Of a DNA stretch of 41,464 nt, positions 26,606 through 34,700 are shown piece after piece (positions within the stretch are counted from its first letter, which is position 1; each line of letters starts with the position of its first letter). The notes beneath the pieces were generated by a model that saw only the letters and a program-made list of their open reading frames with translations, made no database searches and was not told where the DNA came from. Source of the stretch: an uncultured Bacteroidales bacterium (GTDB lineage Bacteria; Bacteroidota; Bacteroidia; Bacteroidales; P3); contig CAJOFL010000008.1 of the NCBI GenBank assembly GCA_905233895.1, forward strand, positions 1 to 41,464. The letters run 5' to 3'. The position numbers were made by a program, and so were the translations under genes.

Positions 26606-27274
26606 ATGAAGAAAACAACGCTTATAATACTTTTTACAATCATGACTTTATCAGGCTTCGCACAGGGGGATTGGTGTGGCTTTGAACGCTACAGGGCCGA
26701 CAATGAACGCATCATCGCCAGCGGCGAATTCCCCGAAGTGGTGTTCATGGGGAACTCCATCACAGAATACTGGGCGCTCTACCACCCCGACTTCTTCAAG
26801 AAGCACAACTTCTGCGGCAGAGGCATCGGCGGACAGACGTCGACCCAGATGCTGGCACGTTTCACAGCCGACGTCATTAACCTGCATCCCAAGGCGGTGG
26901 TTATCATGGCCGGCACCAACGACGTGGCACACAACACCTACTGGGTGGAGCCCGACAAGGTGGTGGAGAACATCATAGCCATGTGCCAGCTGGCACGTGC
27001 CAACGACATCGTGCCGCTCATCGGCTCTATCCCACCCTGCGCCTCGTTTGCATGGAACCCCAGCATCAAGGACGCCGCCCAGACCATCGTCGACATCAAC
27101 AAGCGCCTGCGCGACTACGCCGAAGCCAACGGCATCGTGTATGTGGATTACCACACGGCCCTCGCCGACAAACGGAACGGCCTGCCGAAGGAGCTCAGCG
27201 ATGACGGCTGCCACCCCAAGCCCGACACATTCTACATCATGGAAAGACTGGTGCTGGAGAAAATTGAGAATTGA
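26606..27274 (+). CDS. Secreted SGNH/GDSL-family hydrolase (acylhydrolase)
   Basis: 222 residues. MKKTTLIILFTIMTLSGFAQ is a signal peptide. The four SGNH blocks are present: VVFMGNSITEYW (catalytic Ser), GRGIGGQTSTQM (Gly), VVIMAGTNDVAH (Asn) and DGCHPKPD (Asp and His). Members deacetylate or deacylate glycans and lipids in the periplasm or at the surface. The start is fixed by the promoter at 26554-26586. GC is much higher than in the neighbouring BRO and Fic genes. Substrate not predictable. Confidence 0.9.
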   Translation: MKKTTLIILFTIMTLSGFAQGDWCGFERYRADNERIIASGEFPEVVFMGNSITEYWALYHPDFFKKHNFCGRGIGGQTSTQMLARFTADVINLHPKAVVIMAGTNDVAHNTYWVEPDKVVENIIAMCQLARANDIVPLIGSIPPCASFAWNPSIKDAAQTIVDINKRLRDYAEANGIVYVDYHTALADKRNGLPKELSDDGCHPKPDTFYIMERLVLEKIEN

Positions 27275-27332
27275 GAAATGCAACAATGTGTGAATGTGTA
27301 AATGCGTGAATGTGTGAATATACTTAACGATA

Positions 27333-28211
27333 ATGAGCAATAAGATTTCCATACGATTCTATAAAGACCACAAGGTCCGCGCCATCTGGGACGAAAAACA
27401 AAACCAATGGTGGTTTTCGGTTCTTGATATTGTGGGTGCCATCAATGAGCAAGATAACCATGAGAAGAACCGCAACTACTGGAAATATCTCAAGGCTAAA
27501 TTAAAGAAAGAGCAAAACGAGGTGGTGAGTAGCACTACCCAACTGAAACTCACTGCCGCCGACGGAAAGAAGTATAACACCGACGTAATCAGCCAATCAG
27601 GTGTGGAAAAACTGGCAAAAGCTATACCTAACAGCCAGGCAATGGCTTTCCTCGATTGGTTTAAATACAGCGACAACACCATCGACGGACGCAGCCGCAA
27701 AAAGGCCTACACCCTCTGGGAGAGCAACCTTGTGGCAAGCAGGGATGTGGGCAAAGTGAAATCGCTGCAGCAGATTCATGCCTACCTTTTCGGTGGCCTC
27801 TACGATTTCGCGGGCAAGATACGCACCAAGACAATCTCGAAGGGTAACACCATGTTCTGTCTGGCAGAACATTTGCATGGTTATCTCAAGACCGTTGAGG
27901 CAATGCCAGAATCCTCATTCGACGAGATTGTCGATAAGTATGTAGAGATGAATGCCGCACATCCTTTCATGGAAGGCAACGGCCGCTCGACGCGCATCTG
28001 GCTCGATATGATTTTCAAGAAACGCATGAAGATGTGCGTAGATTGGAGTAAGATAGACAAACGAGAATACCTCGATGCCATGATTGCAAGTCATACCGAC
28101 AGCAGCCGTATCCGCGAACTGCTTCGTGGAGCCCTCACTGACCGCATAGACGACCGCGAAATCTTTATGAAAGGCATCGACTACTCATATTATTATGAGC
28201 AGGAAGAATAA
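27333..28211 (+). CDS. BRO-N/Fic fusion protein (probable AMP transferase)
   Basis: 292 residues. Residues 1-115 are a BRO-N domain (HKVRAIWDEKQNQWWFSVLD; NRNYWKYLKAKLKKE; MAFLDWFKY), close in form to the one at 25494. The Fic domain follows: FGGLYDFAGKIRTKTISKGN, then the catalytic HPFMEGNGRSTR (H210). Fic enzymes usually attach AMP to a Ser, Thr or Tyr of a target. No (S/T)xxxE(G/N) inhibitory helix is obvious, so restraint may come from another protein. This BRO-Fic architecture recurs in bacteria. The upstream chimera at 24402 retains only an inhibitory helix of a different Fic protein. Confidence 0.9.
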   Translation: MSNKISIRFYKDHKVRAIWDEKQNQWWFSVLDIVGAINEQDNHEKNRNYWKYLKAKLKKEQNEVVSSTTQLKLTAADGKKYNTDVISQSGVEKLAKAIPNSQAMAFLDWFKYSDNTIDGRSRKKAYTLWESNLVASRDVGKVKSLQQIHAYLFGGLYDFAGKIRTKTISKGNTMFCLAEHLHGYLKTVEAMPESSFDEIVDKYVEMNAAHPFMEGNGRSTRIWLDMIFKKRMKMCVDWSKIDKREYLDAMIASHTDSSRIRELLRGALTDRIDDREIFMKGIDYSYYYEQEE

Positions 28212-28215
28212 CGCT

Positions 28216-28527
28216 ATGGAATATATCACTTATAAAAACCGGATTGCAGCCATGGAGAACGGCGAGGAGGTTGGGGAAGTGACGTTCGCTCCACAAGGTC
28301 GCGGGCTACAATATTCCGAAAGGGATGGCGTGTATGTCATCAACCATACGTATGTGGACGACCGCTACCGCGGGCAGGGGATTGCGGCGGAACTGGTGCG
28401 AAGGGCGGTAGAAACCATCGAAAGTCGAGGCGGCAGGGTGGAGGCGACTTGCTCGTATGCGCTGCTATGGCTCGCAAAGAATCGCGGATGCGAAACCACC
28501 AGTCCGTTGTGTTGTCCGATAAGGTAG
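28216..28527 (+). CDS. Small GNAT-like N-acetyltransferase (NATD1/YjdJ type)
   Basis: 103 residues from ATG 28216, preferred because AGGA-AGAA lies 7 bases before it; ATG 28195 would overlap the Fic gene. Seen: AEVTF-like GEVTFAPQG, then VINHTYVDDRYRGQGIAAELVRRA, the acetyl-CoA loop (RYRGQGIA), and CSYALLWLAKN. This small group of acetyltransferases of unknown substrate is widespread. It follows the Fic gene closely and is bounded by the terminator at 28533. Confidence 0.85.
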   Translation: MEYITYKNRIAAMENGEEVGEVTFAPQGRGLQYSERDGVYVINHTYVDDRYRGQGIAAELVRRAVETIESRGGRVEATCSYALLWLAKNRGCETTSPLCCPIR

Positions 28528-28532
28528 AAAGC

Positions 28533-28570
28533 AATGCGGCCCGCAGCATCGCTGCGGGCCGCATTCTTTT
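28533..28570. terminator. Bidirectional terminator between the GNAT and korB genes
   Basis: A 15-bp perfect stem AATGCGGCCCGCAGC (28533-28547), loop ATC, GCTGCGGGCCGCATT (28551-28565), followed by CTTTTT on the plus strand. On the minus strand the 28532-28528 side is T-poor. It can end the plus-strand genes and perhaps korAB. Confidence 0.85.
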
Positions 28571-28584
28571 TGTATGGACAGGGA

Positions 28585-29619
28585 TTACACTTCCCAGGTG
28601 TCGCCGCTGTTGAGCAGGTCGTCCATGCATTTGTATTTGCCGTTGGCCATCTGCTCGTCCATCTGCTCCTCGTAGAGCTGGGTGTAGCTGACCTTCTTGA
28701 CGTTGCGGATGACGCCGAGGGCGACGGGCAGGCCGGCCGCAGGACCCATGTGGGCCAGCATCATGTGGATGCCAGTGTCCTCGGTGGTCTCGTCGTGGAC
28801 CATGATATCGTCCAGCGTGATGCCGTTCTCGCCGATGGTAACCACTTCGAGCTGGCGGCCGTTGAAGCGCAGACCTTTCTCCTTGTTCTTGCCGAAGAGC
28901 ATGGGCTTGCCGTGCTCGAGCACGATGGTGCGGTCGTCGCGGACGGCGCGGTCGGTGATGGCGGCGTGCGTCTTGTCGTTGAAGATGACGCAGTTCTGCA
29001 GCACCTCGGTAACCGAGCAGCCGTCGTGCTGGGCGGCGCGGGTCATGCACTCGGTGGAAAGCTGCGGCACACAGTCGAGGGTGCGGGCGAAGAAGGTGCC
29101 CTGGGCACCCATCACGAGCTCACCGGGATTGAAGGGGTAGTCGATGGTGCCGTAGGGCGAGGTCTTTGTAACCTGGCCGAACTTGGTGGTGGGGCTGTAC
29201 TGACCCTTGGTGAGACCGTAGATCTCGTTGTTGAAGATGGTGATGTTGAGGTCCTGGTTGCGGCGCACGGCGTGGATGAGGTGGTTGCCGCCGATGGCCA
29301 TCGAGTCGCCGTCGCCCATGTTTACCCACACGCTGAGGGCGGGGTTGGCGAGTTTGACGCCGGTGGCGATGGCGCAGGCGCGACCGTGGATGCTGTGGAA
29401 GCCGTAGGTGTCGACATAGTAGGGGATACGGCTCGAGCAGCCGATACCGGAGACCATGCAGACGTTCTCTTTCTTGTAGCCCGTCTTGGGGAAGGTGGCC
29501 AGCAGGGCGGCGAGGATGGCGTGGTCGCCACAACCGGGGCACCACTTCACCATCTGGTCGCTCTGGAAATCAGCCTTGGTGTATTCTTTATCCGCTTTGG
29601 GAACAAAATGCTTTTCCAT
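28585..29619 (-). CDS. korB: 2-oxoglutarate:ferredoxin oxidoreductase, beta subunit
   Basis: 344 residues. It holds the thiamine diphosphate site: WCPGCGDHAILAAL, SGIGCSSRIPYY, HGRACAIATGVKLANP and GDGDSMAIGGNH (the Mg/TPP motif). With KorA it converts 2-oxoglutarate to succinyl-CoA and reduces ferredoxin. A separate ferredoxin subunit is not seen here. It lies 54 bases after korA in the same direction; the gap contains TTAATTTGTTAATGTG-like repeats. A 2-oxoacid other than 2-oxoglutarate cannot be excluded. Confidence 0.93.
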   Translation of the reverse strand: MEKHFVPKADKEYTKADFQSDQMVKWCPGCGDHAILAALLATFPKTGYKKENVCMVSGIGCSSRIPYYVDTYGFHSIHGRACAIATGVKLANPALSVWVNMGDGDSMAIGGNHLIHAVRRNQDLNITIFNNEIYGLTKGQYSPTTKFGQVTKTSPYGTIDYPFNPGELVMGAQGTFFARTLDCVPQLSTECMTRAAQHDGCSVTEVLQNCVIFNDKTHAAITDRAVRDDRTIVLEHGKPMLFGKNKEKGLRFNGRQLEVVTIGENGITLDDIMVHDETTEDTGIHMMLAHMGPAAGLPVALGVIRNVKKVSYTQLYEEQMDEQMANGKYKCMDDLLNSGDTWEV

Positions 29620-29621
29620 AT

Positions 29622-29668
29622 TAATAATTTGTTAATTTGTTAATGTGTTAATTCGTTAGTCTGATTTA
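29622..29668. repeat. Short imperfect repeats between korA and korB
   Basis: TTAATTTG, TTAATGTG and TTAATTCG units follow each other between the two genes. Similar words recur at other gene borders in the window. Probably slippage-derived. Confidence 0.6.
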
Positions 29669-29673
29669 CACAT

Positions 29674-31515
29674 TTACGCATTCAATAGTCTGTTGAACTC
29701 GGCTTTCAGCTCGCCAACCTCGAAGGGCAGGCCCATAACTTTGTTGTACTGGGTCATGGGGCATTCGGGGAACTGGGTGCGCAGGTAGCCGCAGAACTGG
29801 CCGTTGTTCAGCTCGCACACCACGATCTTCTTGTAGCGGCGCAGGATGTCGCCGGTGTTCTTCGGCAGCGGGCAGATGTAGTTGAAGTGGGTGTAGGCCA
29901 CCTTCTTGCCTTCATTGTTCATCTCTTCGACGGCGAGGGTGAGCGCACCGGCGGTGCCGCCCCAACCCACGACGAGCAGGTCGGCATCTGGATTGCCGGT
30001 CACCTCCTGGTCGGGGATATAGTTGGCCACGCGGTTCACCTTCTCCTGACGGTTGCGGGTCATGAGGGCGTGGTTCTCGGGGTCGGTGCTCAGAGGACCG
30101 TCGGGGCACTTTTCGAGGCCGCCCACGCGGTGGCTGAGGCCTTCCATGCCGGGCAGGGCCCATTCGCGGGCGAACTTCTCCTCGTCGCGGCGGAACGGAC
30201 GGTAGTTCGGGTCGTTCTCCTTGGCCAGGCGCGGTTTGATTTCAGGCATGTCCTTCATCGAAGGAATCTTGAACAGCTGGCTTCCGTTGCCAAGGTAACC
30301 GTCGGTGAGCAGGACCACGGGGGTCATGTGCTCGAGGGCTATCTTGGCGGCGTTGAAGGCCCAGTAGAAGCAGTTGGCGCTGCTTGAGGCGCCAACCACC
30401 ACCAGCGGAGCTTCGCCGTTGCGGCCGTAGAGGGCCTGGCCGAGGTCGCTCTGCTCGGTCTTGGTGGGCAGACCCGTCGAGGGGCCGCCGCGCTGCACGT
30501 CGACGACGACGAGCGGCAGCTCGGTCATCACAGCAAGTCCGAGAGCTTCGCTCTTCAGCGAGAGGCCGGGGCCGGAAGTGGAGGTGCAGGCCAGTGCGCC
30601 GGCATAGCTGGCGCCGATGGCGGAGCAGACACCGGCGATTTCGTCCTCAGCCTGGAACACACGGGCACCGAGGCTCTTGTGCTTGGCCAGTTCGACCATG
30701 ACGTCGGTGGCGGGGGGGATGGGGAAGGAGCCGAGGAAGAGGCGGCGGCCGCTCTTCTCCGAGGCAGCGAGGAGACCCCAGGCAGTGGCCACGTTACCGG
30801 TGATATTGCGGTAGCGGCCATGCTCCATCTTGTCGGCTTTGGCGACTTCGAAGATGTGCGAATGCATAACCTCCAGTTTGTCGGCATATTCATAACCCTC
30901 GGTCAGAACGGCCTTGTTGAGGGCCACGACGGCGGGTTTCTTGGCGAACTTGCGCTCCAGATAGGCAAATGTCTGGTCGAGGGTCTTGTGGGTAGCATAG
31001 AAGATGATACCGAGGGCGAACATGTTACGGCTCTTGTCGGCGGTCTTCTTGTCGACGCCCTGTGCATCTCCAATCTTCTCGGTGAACGAGGTGACGGGGG
31101 CCTTGATGATGGTGTAGGCGCGCTCCAGCTCGTCGGTGAAGGGGTTCTCCGTGTAACCGGCCTTCTCCATGGCCTCGTCGGTGAAGGTGTCGATATCGAC
31201 GATGACGGTGGCACCCTTCTTGGCCCACTTCAGCTGCGACTTGAAGGCAGCGGGGTTCATGGCCACAAGGATGTCGCATTTGTCGCCCGAAGAGTAGATG
31301 TGGTTACCTACATGCACCTGATAGCCGCTCACGCCGGCTATGGTGTTGTGCGGCGCACGGATTTCAGCGGGGTAGTCGGGGAACGTGGCAATGTCGTTTC
31401 CGGTCAGAGCCGATGCGTCGCTGAACAGCGTACCGCTGAGCTGCATGCCGTCACCCGAGTCGCCAGCAAATCGGACAACAAGGTCCTCTTTATTAACAAT
31501 CTGATTTTCTGACAT
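29674..31515 (-). CDS. korA: 2-oxoglutarate:ferredoxin oxidoreductase, fused gamma-alpha subunit
   Basis: 613 residues. The N-terminal gamma domain opens with VRFAGDSGDGMQLSGTLFS and includes VSGYQVHVGNHIYSSGD. The alpha (pyrimidine-binding) domain follows, with GSFPIPPATDVMVELAK, AEDEIAGVCSAIGASYAG, CTSTSGPGLSLKSEALGLA and QRGGPSTGLPTKTEQSDL, and a C-terminal domain II containing VVGWGGTAGALTLA. The gamma-alpha fusion is typical of KorA in Bacteroidota. First gene of a two-gene operon with a good promoter at 31558-31588. It feeds reduced ferredoxin to anaerobic metabolism. Confidence 0.93.
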   Translation of the reverse strand: MSENQIVNKEDLVVRFAGDSGDGMQLSGTLFSDASALTGNDIATFPDYPAEIRAPHNTIAGVSGYQVHVGNHIYSSGDKCDILVAMNPAAFKSQLKWAKKGATVIVDIDTFTDEAMEKAGYTENPFTDELERAYTIIKAPVTSFTEKIGDAQGVDKKTADKSRNMFALGIIFYATHKTLDQTFAYLERKFAKKPAVVALNKAVLTEGYEYADKLEVMHSHIFEVAKADKMEHGRYRNITGNVATAWGLLAASEKSGRRLFLGSFPIPPATDVMVELAKHKSLGARVFQAEDEIAGVCSAIGASYAGALACTSTSGPGLSLKSEALGLAVMTELPLVVVDVQRGGPSTGLPTKTEQSDLGQALYGRNGEAPLVVVGASSSANCFYWAFNAAKIALEHMTPVVLLTDGYLGNGSQLFKIPSMKDMPEIKPRLAKENDPNYRPFRRDEEKFAREWALPGMEGLSHRVGGLEKCPDGPLSTDPENHALMTRNRQEKVNRVANYIPDQEVTGNPDADLLVVGWGGTAGALTLAVEEMNNEGKKVAYTHFNYICPLPKNTGDILRRYKKIVVCELNNGQFCGYLRTQFPECPMTQYNKVMGLPFEVGELKAEFNRLLNA

Positions 31516-31557
31516 GTTGTTATTTTTTAATTCTTAAATTTTCCAAATTTGAACATG

Positions 31558-31588
31558 CAAATGTACAAAATAAAATCAACCCCGCAAA
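31558..31588 (-). promoter_or_regulatory. korAB promoter
   Basis: On the minus strand, TTTG (31588-31585), 19 bases, TACATTTG (31565-31558): exact consensus. The leader to the ATG at 31515 is about 40 bases. The remainder of 31589-31691 is AT-rich with no further signal seen. Confidence 0.75.
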
Positions 31589-31691
31589 ATTTATTTATCC
31601 ACTCGCGAGGTTGATAACTTTAAGTTGTTATAAATCAGTGTTATATAATGTTAAAATTCATGTAACTGCAAGAACGCCAGTAGGTTGACCC

Positions 31692-31738
31692 CACCTTCGC
31701 CTGATCAACGCCTGATCAACGCCTGATCAACGCCTGCC
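31692..31738 (-). repeat. 47-bp intergenic repeat, right copy
   Basis: Reverse complement of the repeat at 4039-4085 with one mismatch in 47. It carries three GGCGTTGATCA units and ends exactly at the stop codon of the T9SS protein. Confidence 0.9.
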
Positions 31739-34700
31739 TATTTATACCCCCGAATTATCATTTTTCGGATCGTTACACCTCCATCCGAGACGATGCGGAC
31801 GAAGTAGGCGCCTGGCGATAGTGATAAATGAGGTATGATGAATGTTGAATTGGCTTGTGTTGAGGGAATTACAATGCGTCCGGTGGCGTCGATCACTGTT
31901 ATCAACGATGGCTGTCCGACGTTAACGGTGACATCGCCGTCCGAGGGGTTGGGGTAGATGGATATTGATTGAATGCTTGGTTGTGTGATTGCTTGCGTGG
32001 TATCGCCTACCCACTGGAACAGGGCGACGATGGCGGTGTCGGAGGTGACGAGGATGTTGCGCGGCGTTTCCGTGGGGCCGTCGCTCCAGCCGAGGAACTC
32101 CCAGTGGCCGCCAAAGGCCGCAGTGTCAGCCAGATGGTAGCCTATCTCCACCATGCTGCTGTCGGCATAGAGGCCGCTGCCGTACATTTCGGCGGCACCC
32201 TCTACATTTGCCGTCACGCTGACCGTCCGCCAGACGGTGTCGGGCACTGTATGCGTGGTGTCTACGACGAGTGTGATGCTTACGCTGTCGATGAAGATGC
32301 TGCAGTGCGGGCCGCGGTGTACGAAAGCCAGGTGTATTCGTTGGCCGGCAAAGCTGTTGAGCACAGCCTCGTAGAGGCGGCTGTCGTTGATGTTGTCGCC
32401 TATATAGAGGTGGCCGCTGAAGAGCACATGGCTGAACGATGAGGTGTCGGTGGCGTCGCCGGTGGAGACCAGCACATCGAGTTCGGCGGAATAGAGGTAT
32501 CCGTCTTGATGCGTATAGGGAGCACGGAGGCGGTAGCGCAGGGTGGCGCAGTCGGGTGTGTCGGGCATTTGGATGGCGGGGCTTATCAGCCAGTTGTTGG
32601 CATCATAGCCGCTGTACGATTGGCCGCTGTGCATGCCGCTCTGGTAGCTGTACCACCATTCGCTGTTGTTGGTAGGTGTAAAGTTGTACGACCGCCAGCA
32701 TCCGAGGCCCGAGGTGTAGAGCCAGTTTTCACTCCATGGTAGTGTGTTTACATCGGAGCAGCTCTGCACGTCGAGGGTTGTGGTGGCGCTGTCGGTGCCA
32801 TAGGCAGTGGTAACGACCAGGCTGATGGTGTCGGTACCGGCAGCGGTGTAGAGGATATGCAGGCTGTCGTTGTTTACGGTTAGAGTGGCAAGTCCGGCGG
32901 TGGCCATGGTGGAGTGCCAGGTGCAGCTAAGACCAGTGTTTGTGCCTTCTACAAGCTCGGCGCGTACCAAGGTCGGCTCGCCGCTATGTGCCACCGAGGG
33001 TTTGGCAATCCTTATCTGGGGAAGCCTAAGGTTAATTATCTGCACGTCGTCGATGCGCAGCGCTCGGGCGTCGTATTGGTAGAAGGTGGCTGTGGGGTGG
33101 TTGACGAAAGCCACATGTATGGTCTGTCCGGCGTATGCCCCCAGGCCGGCGCGCCCTATGTTCCATTCAGCTATGGCGGTGCTGAGCACATTGTCGAAGG
33201 TGAAGAGTGTGTCGTACTGCGAGTAGTCGGTGTAGTCGCCTGTGGTGGCCAGCACATAGTATCGCATGGCCGTGTTGTAGCTTTCGGCCGCGGCTTTCCA
33301 TTCTAGCACGAGGCTGTCGTCGGCCCAGCTGGGCACAGCGATGGCGCGTGACACGATGCGGGCGTCGACGGCAGGGTTGTACCAGTAGGAGCGCCCTGTG
33401 CCGAGGTATTCCTGCCACGAGCAGTTGGCATCCTGGTACCATAGATTGAGGTTGCCACCGCTGAAGTCGTCGACCACGCATGGCGCCTGCAGTGTATCCC
33501 AGGCTGTCACCACCGTCACAGCCGTTGCGCTGTCGGCACCATAGTCGTTGGCACCTATCACGCTTATAGTGTCAATGCCGGTGGTTGTGTAGGTGAGGCT
33601 TAGCAGCGGTGATGTTTGGGTTACGGTGGTGCCCAGCAACGTAGAGTGCCACTGGTATACCATCGTCGTCGAGTCGCCGTGGGTGATGAGTACCGTAGCG
33701 GTGGCGGCGCCGTCGGTGAAAGCGTGCCGCGGGGCTTCAAGAACAATGATGGGATAGTTGTGGCTACGCACTATGATGCTGTCAATCTGTATGACGTCGT
33801 AGTTGTGAGGCTTGTCGAAGGCTATGCGCACACGCTGCCCGGCATAGGCTCTGAGGCTGATGCTTTGCCAGGCGAAAGTGCTTCCCGAGGTTATCGGGCC
33901 GTTGTACAGCACACTGTCGTAGGTGCCATAGGTGCCGGTGGTAAGCAGCACACTGTAATCCGAGTTACCACGTGTTTTGTAGTCGAGGGTGAGTGTGGTA
34001 TCCATCGGAAGCTGCATCGTCGGTAGGGCTATGGTGCCTTGAGTGGAAAGGTCGCCCCATGCCGACAGCACATTATGGTTGACGGTATAATTATTGGTAA
34101 TGGTCCAATCCTGTGCATCGGCTGTGTACCAGCAGCCCCTGTCGTTGAAATCGGCCTGCCACGGGAACTGGTCGACAGGTTCGCAAATAGTAATTATTGT
34201 TGTATCGCTAGTGCTGCCATAGGCGTTGGTGGCGGTAACTATGATGGTGTCGACGCCGCCTGAGAGATAGACTATATGCAGGTTGCCGTCGTGGCCATTG
34301 CCTATGGTGTCGGCATGGCCTAAGGCGAGTGTCCAGTTGTAGGCGAGCCCTGTGGTTGAACCCTCAGATATTGTGGCGGTGAAGGTGTTTGTGTCGCCGA
34401 CATAGACATGGTCGGGGATGTTGTGGGTGATAACGGGGTCGGCGGCGTAGCGTACCTCCACGTCGTCGAGGTATATGTCGTGGTTGGTTGCAGTCGACGA
34501 CGTCCAGTGCTCGAAGATGAAGTGGCCTGTTTGTCCGGCTAGATTACTGAGCGGAACGATTATCTGCCTGTAGGTGTTCCAACCTATAACGGTGTCTATA
34601 AGCAGAGTCTCGGCGTTGGAGCTATCCAAGGCGAAGTATACGGAGAGGTGGGCGTCGGTGTTATTATAGGTATTTCTGGTTTGGAATATCAGCGACAGGT

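Noticed and set aside
28534..29643. Long plus-strand frame over korB
   Set aside because: Shadow of korB with the TPP motif on the minus strand; begins inside the terminator stem.
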